Positions 22,292 to 37,705 are shown, counted from the first letter of the stretch. The stretch: DNA of 64,000 bases from Thozetella sp. PMI_491 (GCA_021432635.1 MU270018.1:565579-629578); one strand, 5' to 3'. Translations and numbers: made by a program. The notes: a model not told the origin generated them from the letters alone.

Positions 22292-25167
22292 ATGCCCAAT
22301 GAAAGAACTCCGCTGATTGCCACGGTGAGGGTCGGTCCTCCCCGTCGGCGATATCCGCACCATGTTCTTCGGCGATTTTGCACCATAGCTCTGTCGTCGA
22401 CCTTGATATGGTTCCTTATCTCCTTCTTCATAGCCATCATCATTGATCCAGAGTTGGGGGATCATGGCCACCACAAGCATCACCACCACCTCCCTCCTCA
22501 TCGTACACCCGCCTCCGGGGGGGTCTGGGATTCTAAGACCCACCCCGGCCGGATGGACTACGACACTCTGCTGCAGATTTTACTCGAGTCTCCTTCCAGC
22601 CAGAACGAGGAAGAATGGAGCTCATACTACACACATGGTGCCCACCTGGCGGGCCAGAACTACTCTCAGGCGCGTCTCCCACGTATAGGGGCATAGGGCA
22701 CTCAGCCCGCCTCGCCGTCTCATCATTGCTTCTAACCCGAGTGCAGGCTCTATGGACCAAGGAGAAGTGGGAGGAGTTCGGGGTCGAGTCCACCATTGTG
22801 TCCTATGATTGCTACCTTAACCGCCCACTCGGCCACCGCGTGGCCCTGCTAGAGCAGCAGACAAGTTCTGATGCCAAGACCTGGAAGGTGGCATATGAGG
22901 CCTCGCTGAAGGAGGACGTGCTCGACGAAGATCCTACCACAAGCTTCCCCGACAGCATTCCGACCTTCCACGGCTACTCGGCCTCTGGGAACGTCACTGG
23001 TCCTGTTGTCTTCATCAACAGCGGCACCTACCAGGACTTCGAGGATCTAGTCAAGGCGAACGTGAGCCTCAAGGGCAAGATCGGCATTGCCAAGTACGGA
23101 GGTATTTTCCGTGGTCTCAAAGTCAAGCGTGCCCAGGAGCTGGGACTCGTTGGCGTCCTCCTGTACGACGACCCGGGCTCCGACGGCAAGCACACGGAGA
23201 AGGCCGGTTTCGAGCAGTACCCCAACGGTCCTGCGCGGCAGCAGAGCAGCGTACAACGCGGTGAGTGGAAACATCGTCTCGAATTCGCCCTAACTTCCAT
23301 CTTTCGCGATGTGGGAGGAGCAGTCGAGATTGCCTTGCCCACAGTCCCCGCCCTTTCTCGCAGTCCAGGCTGACGCAGATGTCGAAAATAGGAAGCGTGC
23401 AGTTCCTCAGCTTTGCACCTGGAGACCCGTAAGTCATGTCATGATTTTGCAAGAACCCAACCCGACGGCTTGGCTGACAGATCAACAGTACCACCCCAGG
23501 TTACCCATCCAAGCCTGGTGCACCACGGGGACCTGTCGATGGCTACATTCCCAGCATCCCCTCGGTTCCAATTTCGTACACCGATGCACTCCCCATCCTG
23601 AAGGCTCTCAACGGCCACGGCCCCAAGGCCAAGGATTTGAACCAGTGGTGGACTCGGAACTCTGGGCTGGACTACCTTGGCGTCGAGTACAACATCGGCC
23701 CGACCCCGGATGATGTTGTTGTGAATCTGGTTAACGAACAGGAATACATCACCACACCTCTTTGGAACGTCATTGGCGTCATCAATGGTACCATCCCCGA
23801 CGAAGTCGTAGTTATCGGCAACCACCGCGACGCCTGGATTGTAGGCGGTGCTGCAGACCCCAACAGCGGAAGTGCTGTCATGAACGAGGCCATTCGGGCC
23901 TTCGGAATTGCGCGCCAGGCTGGCTGGAAGCCGCTGAGGACTATCGTTTTCGCTAGCTGGGATGGCGAAGAGTAAGCACGACTCACATCTCTGCGAAAAT
24001 GTATAGGCTGGTACTCACGATTATCCCCCTCTAGATATGGCCTCGTTGGCTCCACTGAATGGGTCGAGGAGTATCTCCCCTGGCTCTCCAAGGCTAGTGT
24101 TGCCTATGTCAACGTTGACGGCGGCGCTTCTGGGCCTCACTTCGGTGCCTCCGCCGCTCCTTTGCTCGATAACATCATCTACGCTGCCACCGCGGCCGTC
24201 CCATCGCCTAACCAGACCATACCCGGCCAGACTGTCCGCGATGTGTGGAATGGTTACATCAGCACCATGGGCAGTGGCTCCGACTTCACAGCTTTCCAGG
24301 ACTTTGCTGGTATCCCTTGCATTAATGTTGGTTTTGGGGGTGGCAAAGAAGGCCCAGTCTACCATTACCACAGCAACTACGACAGTTTCTACTGGATGCA
24401 AAACTTCGGCGACCCGGGCTTCGTCTACCATCGCACCATGTCCCAGGTCCTTGGCGTGATTATCGCGCAGCTTTCTGAGCCGCCGGTTCTGTCATTTAGC
24501 ACCGTCGACTATGCCCACGCACTGCATACCTACGTCAAGAAGGTCGAGGACAAGCTAGACTCAATCTTTTCCACCGCTGAGGTTGACGCGGCATCTCTTA
24601 GCGAGGAGGAGATTGTCGAACTGCGTGCCAGCACCCGCAGGACAAGCGTTGCGGCGACCACCAGCAACCGGGACCTTTCCGAAGCGTTCCGTATCTCCCT
24701 CGGCCGTCTGTACGAGGCTGTCACGCAGCTAACGGAGAAGGCCTCCGAGCTAGATGCGCGCGCCCTGAGCCTCGGAGAACGCCTGAAAGAGCATGTCCCC
24801 TGGTGGAAGTGGCCCACGAAGCTGCTGCTCTGGCTCGAAATCCGCAAGGTCAATACCAAGTATAAATATGTTGAGCGGGCGTTCCTATACTCCGACGGGC
24901 TGGACGGGCGGCCCTGGTTCAAGCACGTAGTGTTTGCCCCGGGCCTCTGGACCGGTTATGCCGGCGGTACGTTTTCGGCCCCTAGCCTCCCTTCCCCTTT
25001 CTAAAACAAACCATTCCCTGCAAAGAGTACGGATACTAATTCGAACTGCCGATATAGCCGTCTTCCCCGGGCTTGTGGAGAGCATCGATGCTGAGAACTG
25101 GGACAATGCCGCCAGATGGGTGGACATTGTCGAGGGAACTATTATCAAGGCTACCGAGGGGTTGTGA
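22292..25167 (+). CDS. M28-family glutamate carboxypeptidase-like (PSMA/Tre-type) membrane peptidase
   Basis: Type II membrane metallopeptidase of 817 residues. Exons are 22292-22669, 22747-23260, 23392-23428, 23489-23971, 24035-24966 and 25058-25167. A basic, short cytoplasmic N-terminus precedes one membrane span (about residues 29-51). Then follow the apical PA domain, the M28 zinc peptidase domain and the helical TFR-type dimerisation domain at the C-terminus. Zinc ligands expected for the family are present: His and Asp in GNHRDAW and ADPNSGS, the SWDGEE glutamates, VNVDGG and the final YHYHSNYDSFYWM histidine, so it should be catalytically active, unlike transferrin receptor relatives. 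Fungal members are vacuolar or cell-surface. Intron 1 (22670-22746) has no usable GT in frame; continuity of GQNYSQ with ALWTKEKW requires a GC-AG intron. One exon is only 37 nt. Confidence 0.93.
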
Positions 25168-25630
25168 TGATGCTATGGTAGTCACGCAACTTGACACACT
25201 TCGCAAGGGCGGGCTAGCTATGTCATGGATGTAGCCACGATAGGGGGTAAGCTACAGAGCCCTTGGTTGGGCGGGGTGTAGACATGTGAGGTACTTTGGT
25301 TCGACTGTTGGGCGCCAGCAGGAGTTACATATTCGCACAATGAGGAACAACAGCACCATATTCGAAGGTCCGACATCCCGGTATCATGTCCAGAATCGTG
25401 AGATTGACTGGTGTATCTTCAACTCGGCCAGCCATGTGGGCCGATCATACTGTTCTTGGTATCAACTATGAAATACGCGCTGAAACCCTAAGGCGAAAAG
25501 ACAATAACAACAGGAAGCACACAAGCCTAGAGACAGGGCTTGGCGGTATTAAACATATTTATATATCACTTGCACCACACAACTTCGTCGTGGATGGTGC
25601 CTAGTTCCTTTTGCCCGGGCCCCTAGCGTC
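25168..25630. other. Convergent spacer
   Basis: 0.46 kb between the stop codons of the M28 peptidase and MARVEL genes; contains the two 3' untranslated regions and nothing else I can identify. Confidence 0.7.
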
Positions 25631-26694
25631 TTACTGTGCTGGGGCGCCCTGGTAGGGCACCGCCTGGTATTGCTGCTGAGGCATAGGTGGGTGCTGGACT
25701 GGGATTCCCTGCTGTTGCTGCACGTAGCTGCCGCCAGTGTGCTGCGTTACCAGCGGAGGAGGGGCCTGCTGGGGGTAGTAGGGGGTGGGCTGGACAGGTT
25801 GCTGAGGTACGGCATAGGGCTGATTGGGAGGAGGCGTCATTGTCGTCTGGGGAGGGTAGACGGGAGGTGCGGCGGCCTGCTGGACAGGATAGACGTTCTG
25901 CTGAGGGTAGGCCTGCTGCGGCTTCTCCGCCGGGTTGGCGAAGGCCACGGGGGCGGGAGCGGCAACAACGGGGACGACGATTGGACCACCCGGGGGGCCT
26001 TGGCCGGGAAGGGTGCGGGGCGCGCCCGGGGTGCAGTGCAGACCAGCGCTTCGGTGGCGATGGATTGCGACGCTGGTGATGATCAGGGCAACGAGGTGGA
26101 GTATGCTGGAGATCTTGGTTAGCTCGTCGTCCTCTCTCTCTCGGTCCGGACAGGGCGGGTAAGGGGCGGGCACTTACAACTCGATGGCACCAATAGCGGC
26201 GGCACCACCAAGGGCACCGGTCCACGCCTTGCTATACCCGGAGTAGTAGTAGTAAACACCATAGTAGTAGTAGCCGCTTCCAGTTTCAGCAGCCCATACA
26301 GCCACAGCTGCGGCGAGCAGGGCGAAGGCAGAGAGCCACATGATGACGAGGAGAATGTCCAACGACATGACAGCCCAGTAGTTGTAGAGCTTTGGGGCAC
26401 CTGTCTCAGCTACAATATGGTATATAGACGTGATCAAGGTCATCAGGGCCTTGGGGAGAGTCAGCACCCGAGTTGTAACTTCATGCCTGGAGGGAGATAC
26501 CGTACCACAACGAGGATGAAGACGATGCCACTGGCAGAAGAGATGGATACGCCATACGCGCTAAGGGCCAGGATGATCAAGGTGAAAACAAGCTGGATAA
26601 TGCGGATGGCGAAGAAGCCCTTGGGGAGAAGGGGGATGTGCTCGCGTCCCTCAGCCCGGACGGGCGAATACTTTTCAGCAACGACGGCCGACAT
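25631..26694 (-). CDS. MARVEL-domain tetraspan membrane protein
   Basis: Predicted 311-residue protein. Exons (transcript order) are 26506-26694, 26178-26449 and 25631-26105. Four hydrophobic helices lie within residues 25-195: RIIQLVFTLIILALSAYGV, a second around LMTLITSIYHIVAET, a third DILLVIMWLSAFALLAAAVAVW, and a fourth FILHLVALIITSVAIH. A tyrosine-rich YYYYGVYYYYSGY loop sits between helices 3 and 4. The remaining 120 residues are a proline/glutamine-rich cytosolic tail. This is the membrane-associating MARVEL architecture common in ascomycetes; function is unknown, probably in membrane microdomains or trafficking. The second acceptor was chosen to keep EFILHLVAL in frame. Confidence 0.88.
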
Positions 26695-26861
26695 GGTGAA
26701 TAGCAGAAGGGGCTATAGTATGGGACCAGTCAAGAGTAGTATAGCACCAAGTCGATGGCGGGGCGGAGAAGAAGAGGAGAGAGATAAAGAAGAAGTTGTA
26801 GGAGGGTGCCAGTCGTAATAAGAGCTCGACAACAGGGTGGGTGTTCACGAGAGTACGGGGA

Positions 26862-26874
26862 GGGGGGGGGGGGG
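26862..26874. repeat. Poly-G tract
   Basis: Thirteen consecutive G bases upstream of the MARVEL gene. Confidence 0.8.
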
Positions 26875-27064
26875 ATCAACCCGAGCTGAGGAACATGGGA
26901 GAGACACGCCTTAAAAGAGAGGACAGACTAGTTCGAGGACCACGGGAAGTGGTGGCGTACCTTCGCCTGAGCGACCCTAAACACCCAGACATGGCGCAAC
27001 CCCCTGGCATAATCTAAACAAGCACCTCAGCCCCAAGTCTGCCTCGTCGCTGATCTGTCTTGCC

Positions 27065-27115
27065 GGGACGCCAGGACGGACGGCAGAACGCCAGGACGCC
27101 AGGACGGCAGAACGA
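27065..27115. repeat. Short imperfect tandem repeat
   Basis: Repeated CGCCAGGACG and GACGGCAGAACG units, three to four imperfect copies in about 50 bp of non-coding DNA. Confidence 0.6.
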
Positions 27116-27666
27116 ACGCATGGTCCTAGTCTCCCTTTGGTCTAGGCCTGCAGGTGGCTGCCGGTGCAGTGATTCACACAAGCAAGTTTGTTGACTCTGA
27201 GGGGCCTCCCCCGGCGCGCGTGGCTACCTAACACGACTCGCCTGGGCGGCTGTGAGGTCGAGGTGCACTGATTGGATCGAGGCTACATGGGAAGGGGGAT
27301 AGACTTCTCTAGCGCGGTGCGGAAGATGAAGCTGGCCGTGATTTGCTGCTAGGAGGGCAGAGCCCCATATGCGGCTGAGAGAGCTCTCGGAAGCCCTTGT
27401 CACACGACAAGGTGCCCCCTTGTCCCGCCCGTCGATCGTTGGGCCAGCTTTTTTGAGGCTGATTGAGGGCTGGAAGGACGAGACATTGCCAAGTACACTG
27501 CAAAGTACCTACCGTGCCTAGGCAGATTCACGGGAGACTCTCCGCCAGAGTTGGCTGGCGGTAGTCGTCACTTTAGACCAAACCCCCCACTAAAAACCAG
27601 CATATTTATAACAACCTATCTACCTAACCGTCCTTCTCCCTACAATTTTAAAAGCTAGTAGACGGT

Positions 27667-27790
27667 CCTTTTGGCTCTCTGCTGGCCCTATAAGCTCCCT
27701 GCATCTGGGTTTTCTTATGGCCTATGATAGTAAATGTGAAGGCAGTGGCTGGTTTAATTCTCACGCAAACAAACAGGGGTTGTATTATAC
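27667..27790 (+). repeat. Diverged dispersed repeat, copy B
   Basis: Second copy of the element at 3787-3910, in the same orientation and nearly 24 kb away. The 44-bp core is shared with only transition differences and the following 75 bp keep short matching blocks. The surrounding DNA is AT-rich and has no ORF, consistent with a decayed mobile element. Confidence 0.6.
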
Positions 27791-29111
27791 TCATGTCTTA
27801 AGCCATTTCGTTGTTGGGCACCTCGTTGAAACGGATTTGGTACCGAGATGACGTGTATGGAAGCTTAAAATGAGAATCTATCCTGACGATGTTGAAGCCG
27901 CGAGATGGCCGGATGCTTTGGGCTCCGTTAGTCCCGGAGTCGGGCACTATAGTTCCAGCCCAATTGAAAGTTAACAGTCTTCGCGTGTCCCTTCCCGAAC
28001 TGTGTATGTCCCACGATACAATGTCTTTCTACTACATCCTAGATCGTCCGGCGATGGGTCAATTGGCTTCTCATATCTGGAGGCCTTCGCCTACTCTACC
28101 ACTGCTGAAGCTGGCCCTTGGGGTTATTTCAACCCAGACCTCAACCGCCGGTGCAGGCTGTGCGTATCACTCGACCGGCATGTGAAGCTCGGCATTCCTG
28201 GTATTGACCATGTAATATGGTAATAGATGTTACCTTCACGCACGTCTTGTTATGAGCCACTCCCTCTACGGCGCTCCGGAAGGAGCCTTTTGAGTGCAAA
28301 CACTTTTCTAGCGCACCCTAGCTGCATCTTGGCAAGCCCCCGTGGGCGAAGTGCCGCAGGCCATGACGCCCAGTCAGCCATGAGGACGACTGGTCCCCTA
28401 CTATTACTAGCTGCTACATTGGGGACACGAAGTACTCCATAGGTATTCCGCGACGTTCCTGGAGCATGGGGGCACCCTGAACGCAGCTTGAGCGAAAGGG
28501 GATGTATCTTTTCTAGTCCAAGTACTAAGCCTGCTGGTGCTGCACTGCCTGTACGTTGCCATCTTCTACTCTGTTCCTGAGAGACTCCCCTAAGTTAAAA
28601 TTTTCTTGGCATTTCGGGGGACGAGGAAAGGACAAGCGAGGGAGGGGCCGGGACGCACAGTATCCGTGAGAGCTGTGGACAAGGATTTCTGCTTCTAGTG
28701 TCTAGAAAGGCGACCTTAATAATGCGCGCAGCCTATAGGCCACAGCCTCTAAGCCGCCAAATGTGCAAGACTGCGGGTGTGGTGGTGCTCATCTCTTTTT
28801 GGACCTGAGCTGGAGCGCCACGATATGCAGTGCGCTCAAAGTGATTGGAGGCTTCTCGGGGGACGCACAGGTTGTGCCACCAGCCCCAATCTCCCTCTGA
28901 TCGGGCATGTGAGAAAAAAAGCAACTTCTCCCCACATCAAACGCACTGCCTAACTCAGCTTGCTCCCTGGGAACTGAGGTTTTTACATCTCCTAGTCTGA
29001 CTCTATGCTACCGACTGGTTCGACGGCCGTGGAGGTCGACTTCGCCCTACGAAGGCATTTTGCCCAGAATGAGCCTGTTTCGTCTTATACGCAGCTTCCG
29101 CGATCTAGACT

Positions 29112-29291
29112 ATGAACCTGGACAGGGGTGTAGCGCCCGTGAGTGCCTACAACAACAGCATCCAGATTTACCAGGTCGGCCACGTCCTGGGTGGCGGCCA
29201 TCCCGAAGAGGCGCGCAATATCGGATCTCTACAAACGGGCAACCTCCAGCTCGGGACAGGTCAGCTAGCTCGCAATCAGGCACATAGGTAG
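29112..29291 (+). CDS. Small ORF, 59 codons (doubtful)
   Basis: ATG-initiated frame beginning MNLDRGVAPVSAYNNSIQ, with a glycine/histidine/asparagine-rich remainder (VGHVLGGGHPEEARN, then two GNLQLGTGQL-like segments). The composition is more protein-like than that of overlapping frames, and an AG-GT near the stop could allow splicing to a further exon. I know no family for it. It lies 450 bp upstream of ATG6 on the same strand, so it could also be chance sequence in the ATG6 promoter. Confidence 0.25.
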   Translation: MNLDRGVAPVSAYNNSIQIYQVGHVLGGGHPEEARNIGSLQTGNLQLGTGQLARNQAHR

Positions 29292-29746
29292 TGTTCAAAG
29301 AAGGATATACAAGTCTTGATGAAGAGGCCCATCTACAGGTTGAAAAATAAATAATTTTTTTCTTCTTCTTCCGGCGGACTGATAGACCTGGTGTTTCCCG
29401 TGGTAAGTTCTATCGTATGTGCCTCCGAGAATCGATGAAGGAGGAAATGGTAGATTCTAATAGAGCACGTGTATAACTAACCATAAAAGAGGTTGTACTT
29501 TACAGTGGTGTATGGTGTCGTTTTACTTGGCCTCCTACTTGCTAGAGCCCCTCGTGATCCACAGGGTGGGTCTCGCAAGGGTACCTGCCTCGCTTACTGC
29601 CATCAGTAGAGGTCATCCAGAGCTTCGTCATATCTCCCTCTGGAAACTAGTATCACCGGCTGGCTTCCGCTATTTTCCATCCTGCAGACGTCCCCTCCCC
29701 CCAAGCGTCGAGCGTCTGCTCGGTATGACCGAGAACCCTCGCGACA

Positions 29747-31326
29747 ATGTATTGCCAAAAATGTCGCACGCCGCTCAAGCTGGATGGTTCTTTGGAGGAC
29801 CTCAACCCGGCTGCCTATGATCTTCTAGTTGGTATGCGACGAGAGCCTACTCCCCTCTAGTCTCCCTACCGCCGCTGCATAGCACCACCTATCTCCCTCT
29901 CTTCTCTCCTTATCCCGTGTATTTTCGGAGATTCGGACTTAATCTAACCATTTCTACAGCGACGCACTCCCAGCCGTCGCCTTCCAAAGCCTCGGCTCGA
30001 ACCCTCCATTCACAAGAGCGAGCACGCAAGCCTGCGGTCGACAAGTCCGCTAGGAAACCTGGGCCCTCGACTTTCAAGCGAAACAGCGGCTCAGTACGAG
30101 GCGATGGCTCCTTTATCCTCCTTAGTGACTCGCAGGTGCACCCACCCAGCCTTGCTCTTCAGCGGAAGCCACAAAATGGCGCCGCGCCGCGGCCGCCGAG
30201 CCAGGACATTGGGGGTACGGACGAGGACGACCCTTCCAAGTCCTACGAGATGGAACGCATAACCAAACTCTTCGAGATTCTTTCGGCACGATCCGATATC
30301 GACCACCCGGTCTGCGTCGAGTGTACCGAGCTACTGGTGGAGGAGATGCAGAAGAAACTCGACGGGGTGGGACGTCAGAGGGAGGCCTACGTCAACTACC
30401 TCAAGGAGACGCAGGCCGATCAGCCAACTGAGGAAGAGAAGCGGGCCCAAGAAGATGCGCATCGCGAGGCGCTGGCAGCTGAGTCTGAAGCGCGTGAGCT
30501 CCTGATAGAGCTGGAGAAGGAGAAGGCTGCTATGGACGGAGAGCTCATCGGCCTCGAAGAGATGTCACTGCAGTTGAACGATGACGAGGAGGACTTCTGG
30601 CGAGAGCGCAACGCATTTGCAAGCAAGCTCGCCGATTTCCAGAATGAGAGGGATAGCATCAACTCGAAGTTTGACCACGACTCACGGCTTCTGGAGAAGT
30701 TGCAGCGCAGCAACGTATACAACGACACATTTTGCATAAGCCACGATGGTACCTTTGCCACCATCAATGGGCTCCGTCTCGGCCGCCTCTCGAATAAGCC
30801 GGTCGACTGGCCAGAGATCAATGCCGCTTGGGGTCATGCTCTACTGCTCCTCGTAACAGTGGCCGACAAGCTAGGCTACCAGTTTGAAGGCTACGAACCA
30901 CAGCCCATGGGCTCTACATCACGTATAATCCGCATCGACCCCGTGTCTCCGTCTTCCAGCCGGACCGCCGGCAGCCGGCCGCCGCCCGCGCCTAAGCGGC
31001 ACGTTCTGGACCTCTTTAGCAGCGGCGACATGCCCTTAGGCCTTACCTTTATGCACCGCAAATTCGACAATGCCATGACCGCATTCCTTCAGCTGGTGCT
31101 GCAACTCGGTAACTTTGTGGCCGCGCAGACAGAAGCCGAAGGAAACATCCTGCGACTGCCTTACCGGATCGAGGGCGACAGGATCCACGATGTGAGCATC
31201 AAGCTCGGCATCGCCCAAGACGACGGCTGGACCAAGGCATGTAAGCTCACCTTGACGTGTTGCAAGTTTCTGTTAGCACATGCTAGCAATGTGAGCGCAA
31301 CTGGGCGAGCATCTGCGGGCGCTTAG
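29747..31326 (+). CDS. ATG6: Autophagy protein Atg6/Vps30 (Beclin 1 homologue)
   Basis: Subunit of the Vps34 phosphatidylinositol 3-kinase complexes used in autophagosome formation and vacuolar sorting. Exons are 29747-29831 and 29960-31326 (128-bp intron), giving 483 residues. The start MYCQKCRTPLKLDGSLEDL is the highly conserved N-terminus of fungal Atg6, and the splice junction at DLLV-ATHSQPS confirms the first exon. A second Cys pair lies in VCVECTELLVEEMQ just before a coiled coil at about residues 170-275. The evolutionarily conserved (BARA) domain fills residues 280-480, starting near NVYNDTFCISHDG and including the ATINGLRLGR and WPEINAAWGHALLLL blocks. All parts are intact. Confidence 0.95.
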
Positions 31327-31825
31327 GCGAAGGCTCCAAGGCTAGGAAAGGGCTGCTGGGCGCTCAGGTTACGACTAGGGGGAACACATGGCACTGGCGT
31401 TTCGCGGCATTTTTAGGTGGGCGTTTCGGCGGCGGGCAGGCTTATATTACATACTGAGTCGTCTCCACCCAGAGGCTCTCATTCATATTAGATACCAACG
31501 GAGGCTGGAGAGGGGTCCAAGGAACACGGCAGCCTGCAGAGGACGAGGGCCTGGTTTTGCTAACGAATGTGGATTTGTGATATCTTAAGAATAGTCCATC
31601 GGCTCTTGAGAACCATCATATCGCGGCAATCTAACCCTTGTCCCTTTTTTTCCCATGGCCCGAGTACATCACAAACCAAGAACAAGTCTTGCTTCCTAGT
31701 CTGGTTATAAAAGAGGGTGATTATGACAACTTGAAGGCAATGCCTACTCGCATCACGCAGCTTCGTCACTTGAGGAACTAGTGCTATCGTAACCTACCAA
31801 AAATGAATCAGCAACCGTTAGGTCA
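31327..31825. other. Convergent spacer
   Basis: 0.5 kb between the stop codons of ATG6 and the AAA ATPase gene; no feature seen. Confidence 0.7.
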
Positions 31826-34356
31826 CTAACTGTCGTTGGACTCAGCGTCCTCACCATCGCTCTCGTCCGCTTCATCGTCCTCGTCATATCCGTCCTCATC
31901 GGCCCAGCCACGGTGACGGTGCAGGTAGTCTTTGAAGCCGCGGCTCATCTTGACCACCGCCCGAACGTGTTTATCGGTGAGAGTCACGGACTCGACGCCG
32001 TCCTCGAGGGCCTCGCTCTCGGCCAGCGCTACCGCCGTCTGTAGTGCGTTGCGGATCTCGCGTCCGTTCCACCGCAGCCCGCGCACGTCTTCAGACTCGT
32101 AGCAGAAGGCGCGCGTGGATGGCGGCACGTAAACCTTGCCGCTGCTGTCGCGCTCCAGCCGCTCGAAGTTGTGCATCCAGATGCGCATCCGGTCTTCATC
32201 CGTCAGGCGCTTGTAATGCAGAGCGACGTGGATGCGCGACGTGAAGGCGGAGTCGAAGGCCTGTATAAGACTGGTTAGGACGAATGCAACTCAAACGGCG
32301 GGGAGGTGCCAGAGAGGGGGGGGGATGTCTTACTTCGACGCGGTTGGTGGTCAGGAACAGCACGCCCCGGTAGTACTCCAGCGCCCGGAGGAAGATAGAC
32401 ACGAGGCCGTTGCGGTGCAGATCCCGAGTCCGGCGCTCCTCAAGATACACATCGGCCTCGTCCAGCAGCACAAGGGCGCCGTAGCGTTCTCCGAGCTTCA
32501 GGAAGAAATCGAGGCTGCTCTCCACGCTGGTGGTTGAGCCAGAAGTCGATATGTCCCCGCTGGTGAGTGAGAGAAGCGGCCGATGGGTCAGCTCGGCCAC
32601 GCACTCGGCCGTGCAAGTCTTTCCGACCCCCGGGGAGCCATGGAGCAGGAAGATGCGGCCTTCGCCCTTGTTGCGAATGAAGTCGGACGGCCAGGGCGAA
32701 AGCTTGCCATCAGTGCTGGCGAACTTGCCGATCAGCGCCTTAACAGTGAGCTTGATCTCGTCGTCAAGCACGAGGTACTTGAAAGCCTCGCGGTCATACT
32801 TGATCTCGCGAAGATGCTCGATCTCGAGCATGCCCCAGCGGCGCTCGCCGAGGAGGAAGGCCGGAATGAGGTCAGAGAGGACGTAGAAGTACAGGTCGTT
32901 CTCGGGCGGGGTGTCGTTGTTCGGGTCCAAGTTGTCGAAACCCGCGAATGGGCCCGGCTCGGTGGGTGTGCCGGCCCTGTGGCACTCCTGGCAACCACAA
33001 CGTGTCGCGACCTGCGGCAGTTGATCCATGGGAGGTGCGATCATCGGCGGCATTCCTGGTCGACGGGCTAACGGGGGCGGGGGAGGGGGCGCGCCCGGGG
33101 TGATGTCTCTGTAGCGACCGAATCCATCGCAGTCGATTATGACTCGACCCTTGATTATGCCGATGGAGTTGCCCCCCTTCTCAAAGGCATCTCCCTCATA
33201 TTCCTTGTGGGATGGCAGCTTCGAGAGCTCCCAGTACTCCTTGCCGAGCCGGATCTGCTTCTCGGCGGCGGCCTTCGCGCCGCCCGGGAAGAAGCGGGCC
33301 GGGATGACGTTCAAGCCTTGGATGGCCTGCTCGCCACTGAACGGATGAAGCGTGACCGAGTGCATGCGGCGTCGGATGCGACCTTGGTGATAGCAGAGAT
33401 TCCAGCAGTGGATCACGTACGCGTTTTTCTTGCCGTTGCCGGTGTGGTGGGACGGGCCCATCCAGCTGATGATGCTTGGGACCCAGCGGTTGTTCGCCTT
33501 GAAATAGATGATCTCGCCCGGCTTGAGGAACAGCCAGAAGAGATCAAACGTGGCAAGGGGAACATCCAAATTCCACCGGTTTTCCTCAGCCTCGATCGTC
33601 GGGCCGTAGGTGCTCCTCAGGAACGTGAGGAGGACGTCGATGTGCTTAGACGTCGTGGTGGTGTACTCCTCACCATGGCAGCTGGGCTGGTTGATCTTGT
33701 AGAGTTCCAGCTCCTTGCGGCAGTGGATCAGGACCTTGTAAGGGGCCTCGACCGTGACCCTCTCGCCTATAAAATCGACACCAGGGTAGTATCCGGAGAC
33801 GGCGTTGAGGGCAGCCTGGAGATGCTTGGAGTGAATGACCATTTCGGTGGTCTCGACTTTCTCGATCCTGACATCCTTGCTCTCCTCGTCAACCTCCGAG
33901 TCGGACACGTAACCGGTGTTTCCGGCGGGGGCATTGCCCTGCGGGTACTTTCGCTTCAGAGTCGCCGTGACTCGAGTTAGGATCTCGATGACCGGCTTTC
34001 CTGCCGGGCTCTTGTCTTCCTCGCCGAGGGGAGTGACATTCAGGGGCTTGCTGCTCTTGCGGGCTTCGAGGTGGTCAGCGCACATGGGAATAGGAGAGGC
34101 GGCGGTAGGTCGACTTACTATCAACGACACGGCCGCTCACATTGCGGTATTGAACAACGTATAAGACATCCGGGACGTTGTCGTCGTCGAAGTCCTTGGT
34201 TTCCTTGGGAACGGTTGCTGCAGTCTTGGATATCACCTCCTCGAAGCTCTCTACCGAGCAGCTATCATCGTCCACCTATCACACGTAAGTCAGGTGGTAC
34301 ACACGACTGGCCATGGCTGTGCTCTCACATACCTTCTTGTCAGAGGCACCACCCAT
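31826..34356 (-). CDS. AAA+ ATPase with DUF7025-type N-terminal domain
   Basis: Predicted 781-residue ATPase. Exons (transcript order) are 34333-34356, 34119-34275, 32334-34063 and 31826-32260. The N-terminal half is the large DUF7025 region found in many filamentous-fungal AAA proteins (for example around FDLFWLFLKPGEIIYFKAN and VSRWMGP-like IISWMGPSHHTG). The AAA core has Walker A GSPGVGKT at about residues 535-545, Walker B ALVLLDEADVYLEER, sensor-1 LTTNR and the downstream AFDSAFTSRIHVAL block containing arginine-finger residues. The C-terminal lid ends in a very acidic Asp/Glu-rich tail. Substrate and location are unknown. A proline run and a CGCQEC motif lie just before the AAA core. 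Exon 1 encodes only eight residues; its ATG is the nearest one that splices in frame, so the N-terminus is less certain. Confidence 0.88.
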
Positions 34357-37317
<2,961 letters not shown>

Positions 37318-37705
37318 ACAATAAACGGCAATGAGGACAGGCTCGAGCCACGGCATTAGACGTAAAGGGGTCTTTTTATCGACGGAGGATCACCACTAGA
37401 GAAAAGTATTGCTTCCTACAGATTAGCGGTAGATGGCCATTCCATTCGTCCATGAGACGATGAAATCAACGCCCTTGTCCTTCAGGGTATCCAGCTGCAA
37501 CTGGCAAGGTAGTCTTGTGCTGAACATCGAGTCGTTAAGCCTAGCACTCCAATCTACTGGGTAAGAGCAAATACGCTATACTTGGCGTAAATCATGACAT
37601 TGCTTTTCCTATATCACTCGAATAGCTCATAAACTTGGGGTTATGACCAAAGCAGCCGCCAACTCCCTTTCGTATCAACTCCGTCAACTTGCGTTGCTAG
37701 CACAT
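37318..37705. other. Convergent spacer
   Basis: 0.39 kb between the stop codons of LYS1 and the IMP dehydrogenase gene; no feature seen. Confidence 0.7.

Larger units (their letters stand above)
26695..29746. other. Gene-poor region upstream of ATG6
   Basis: About 3 kb between divergent genes. It contains a 13-base G run (26862-26874), a short GGACG-type tandem repeat near 27065-27115, copy B of the dispersed repeat (27667-27790), locally AT-rich DNA, and one doubtful 59-codon ORF (29112-29291). This is the most repeat-scarred stretch of the window, but no intact element is present. Confidence 0.55.
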
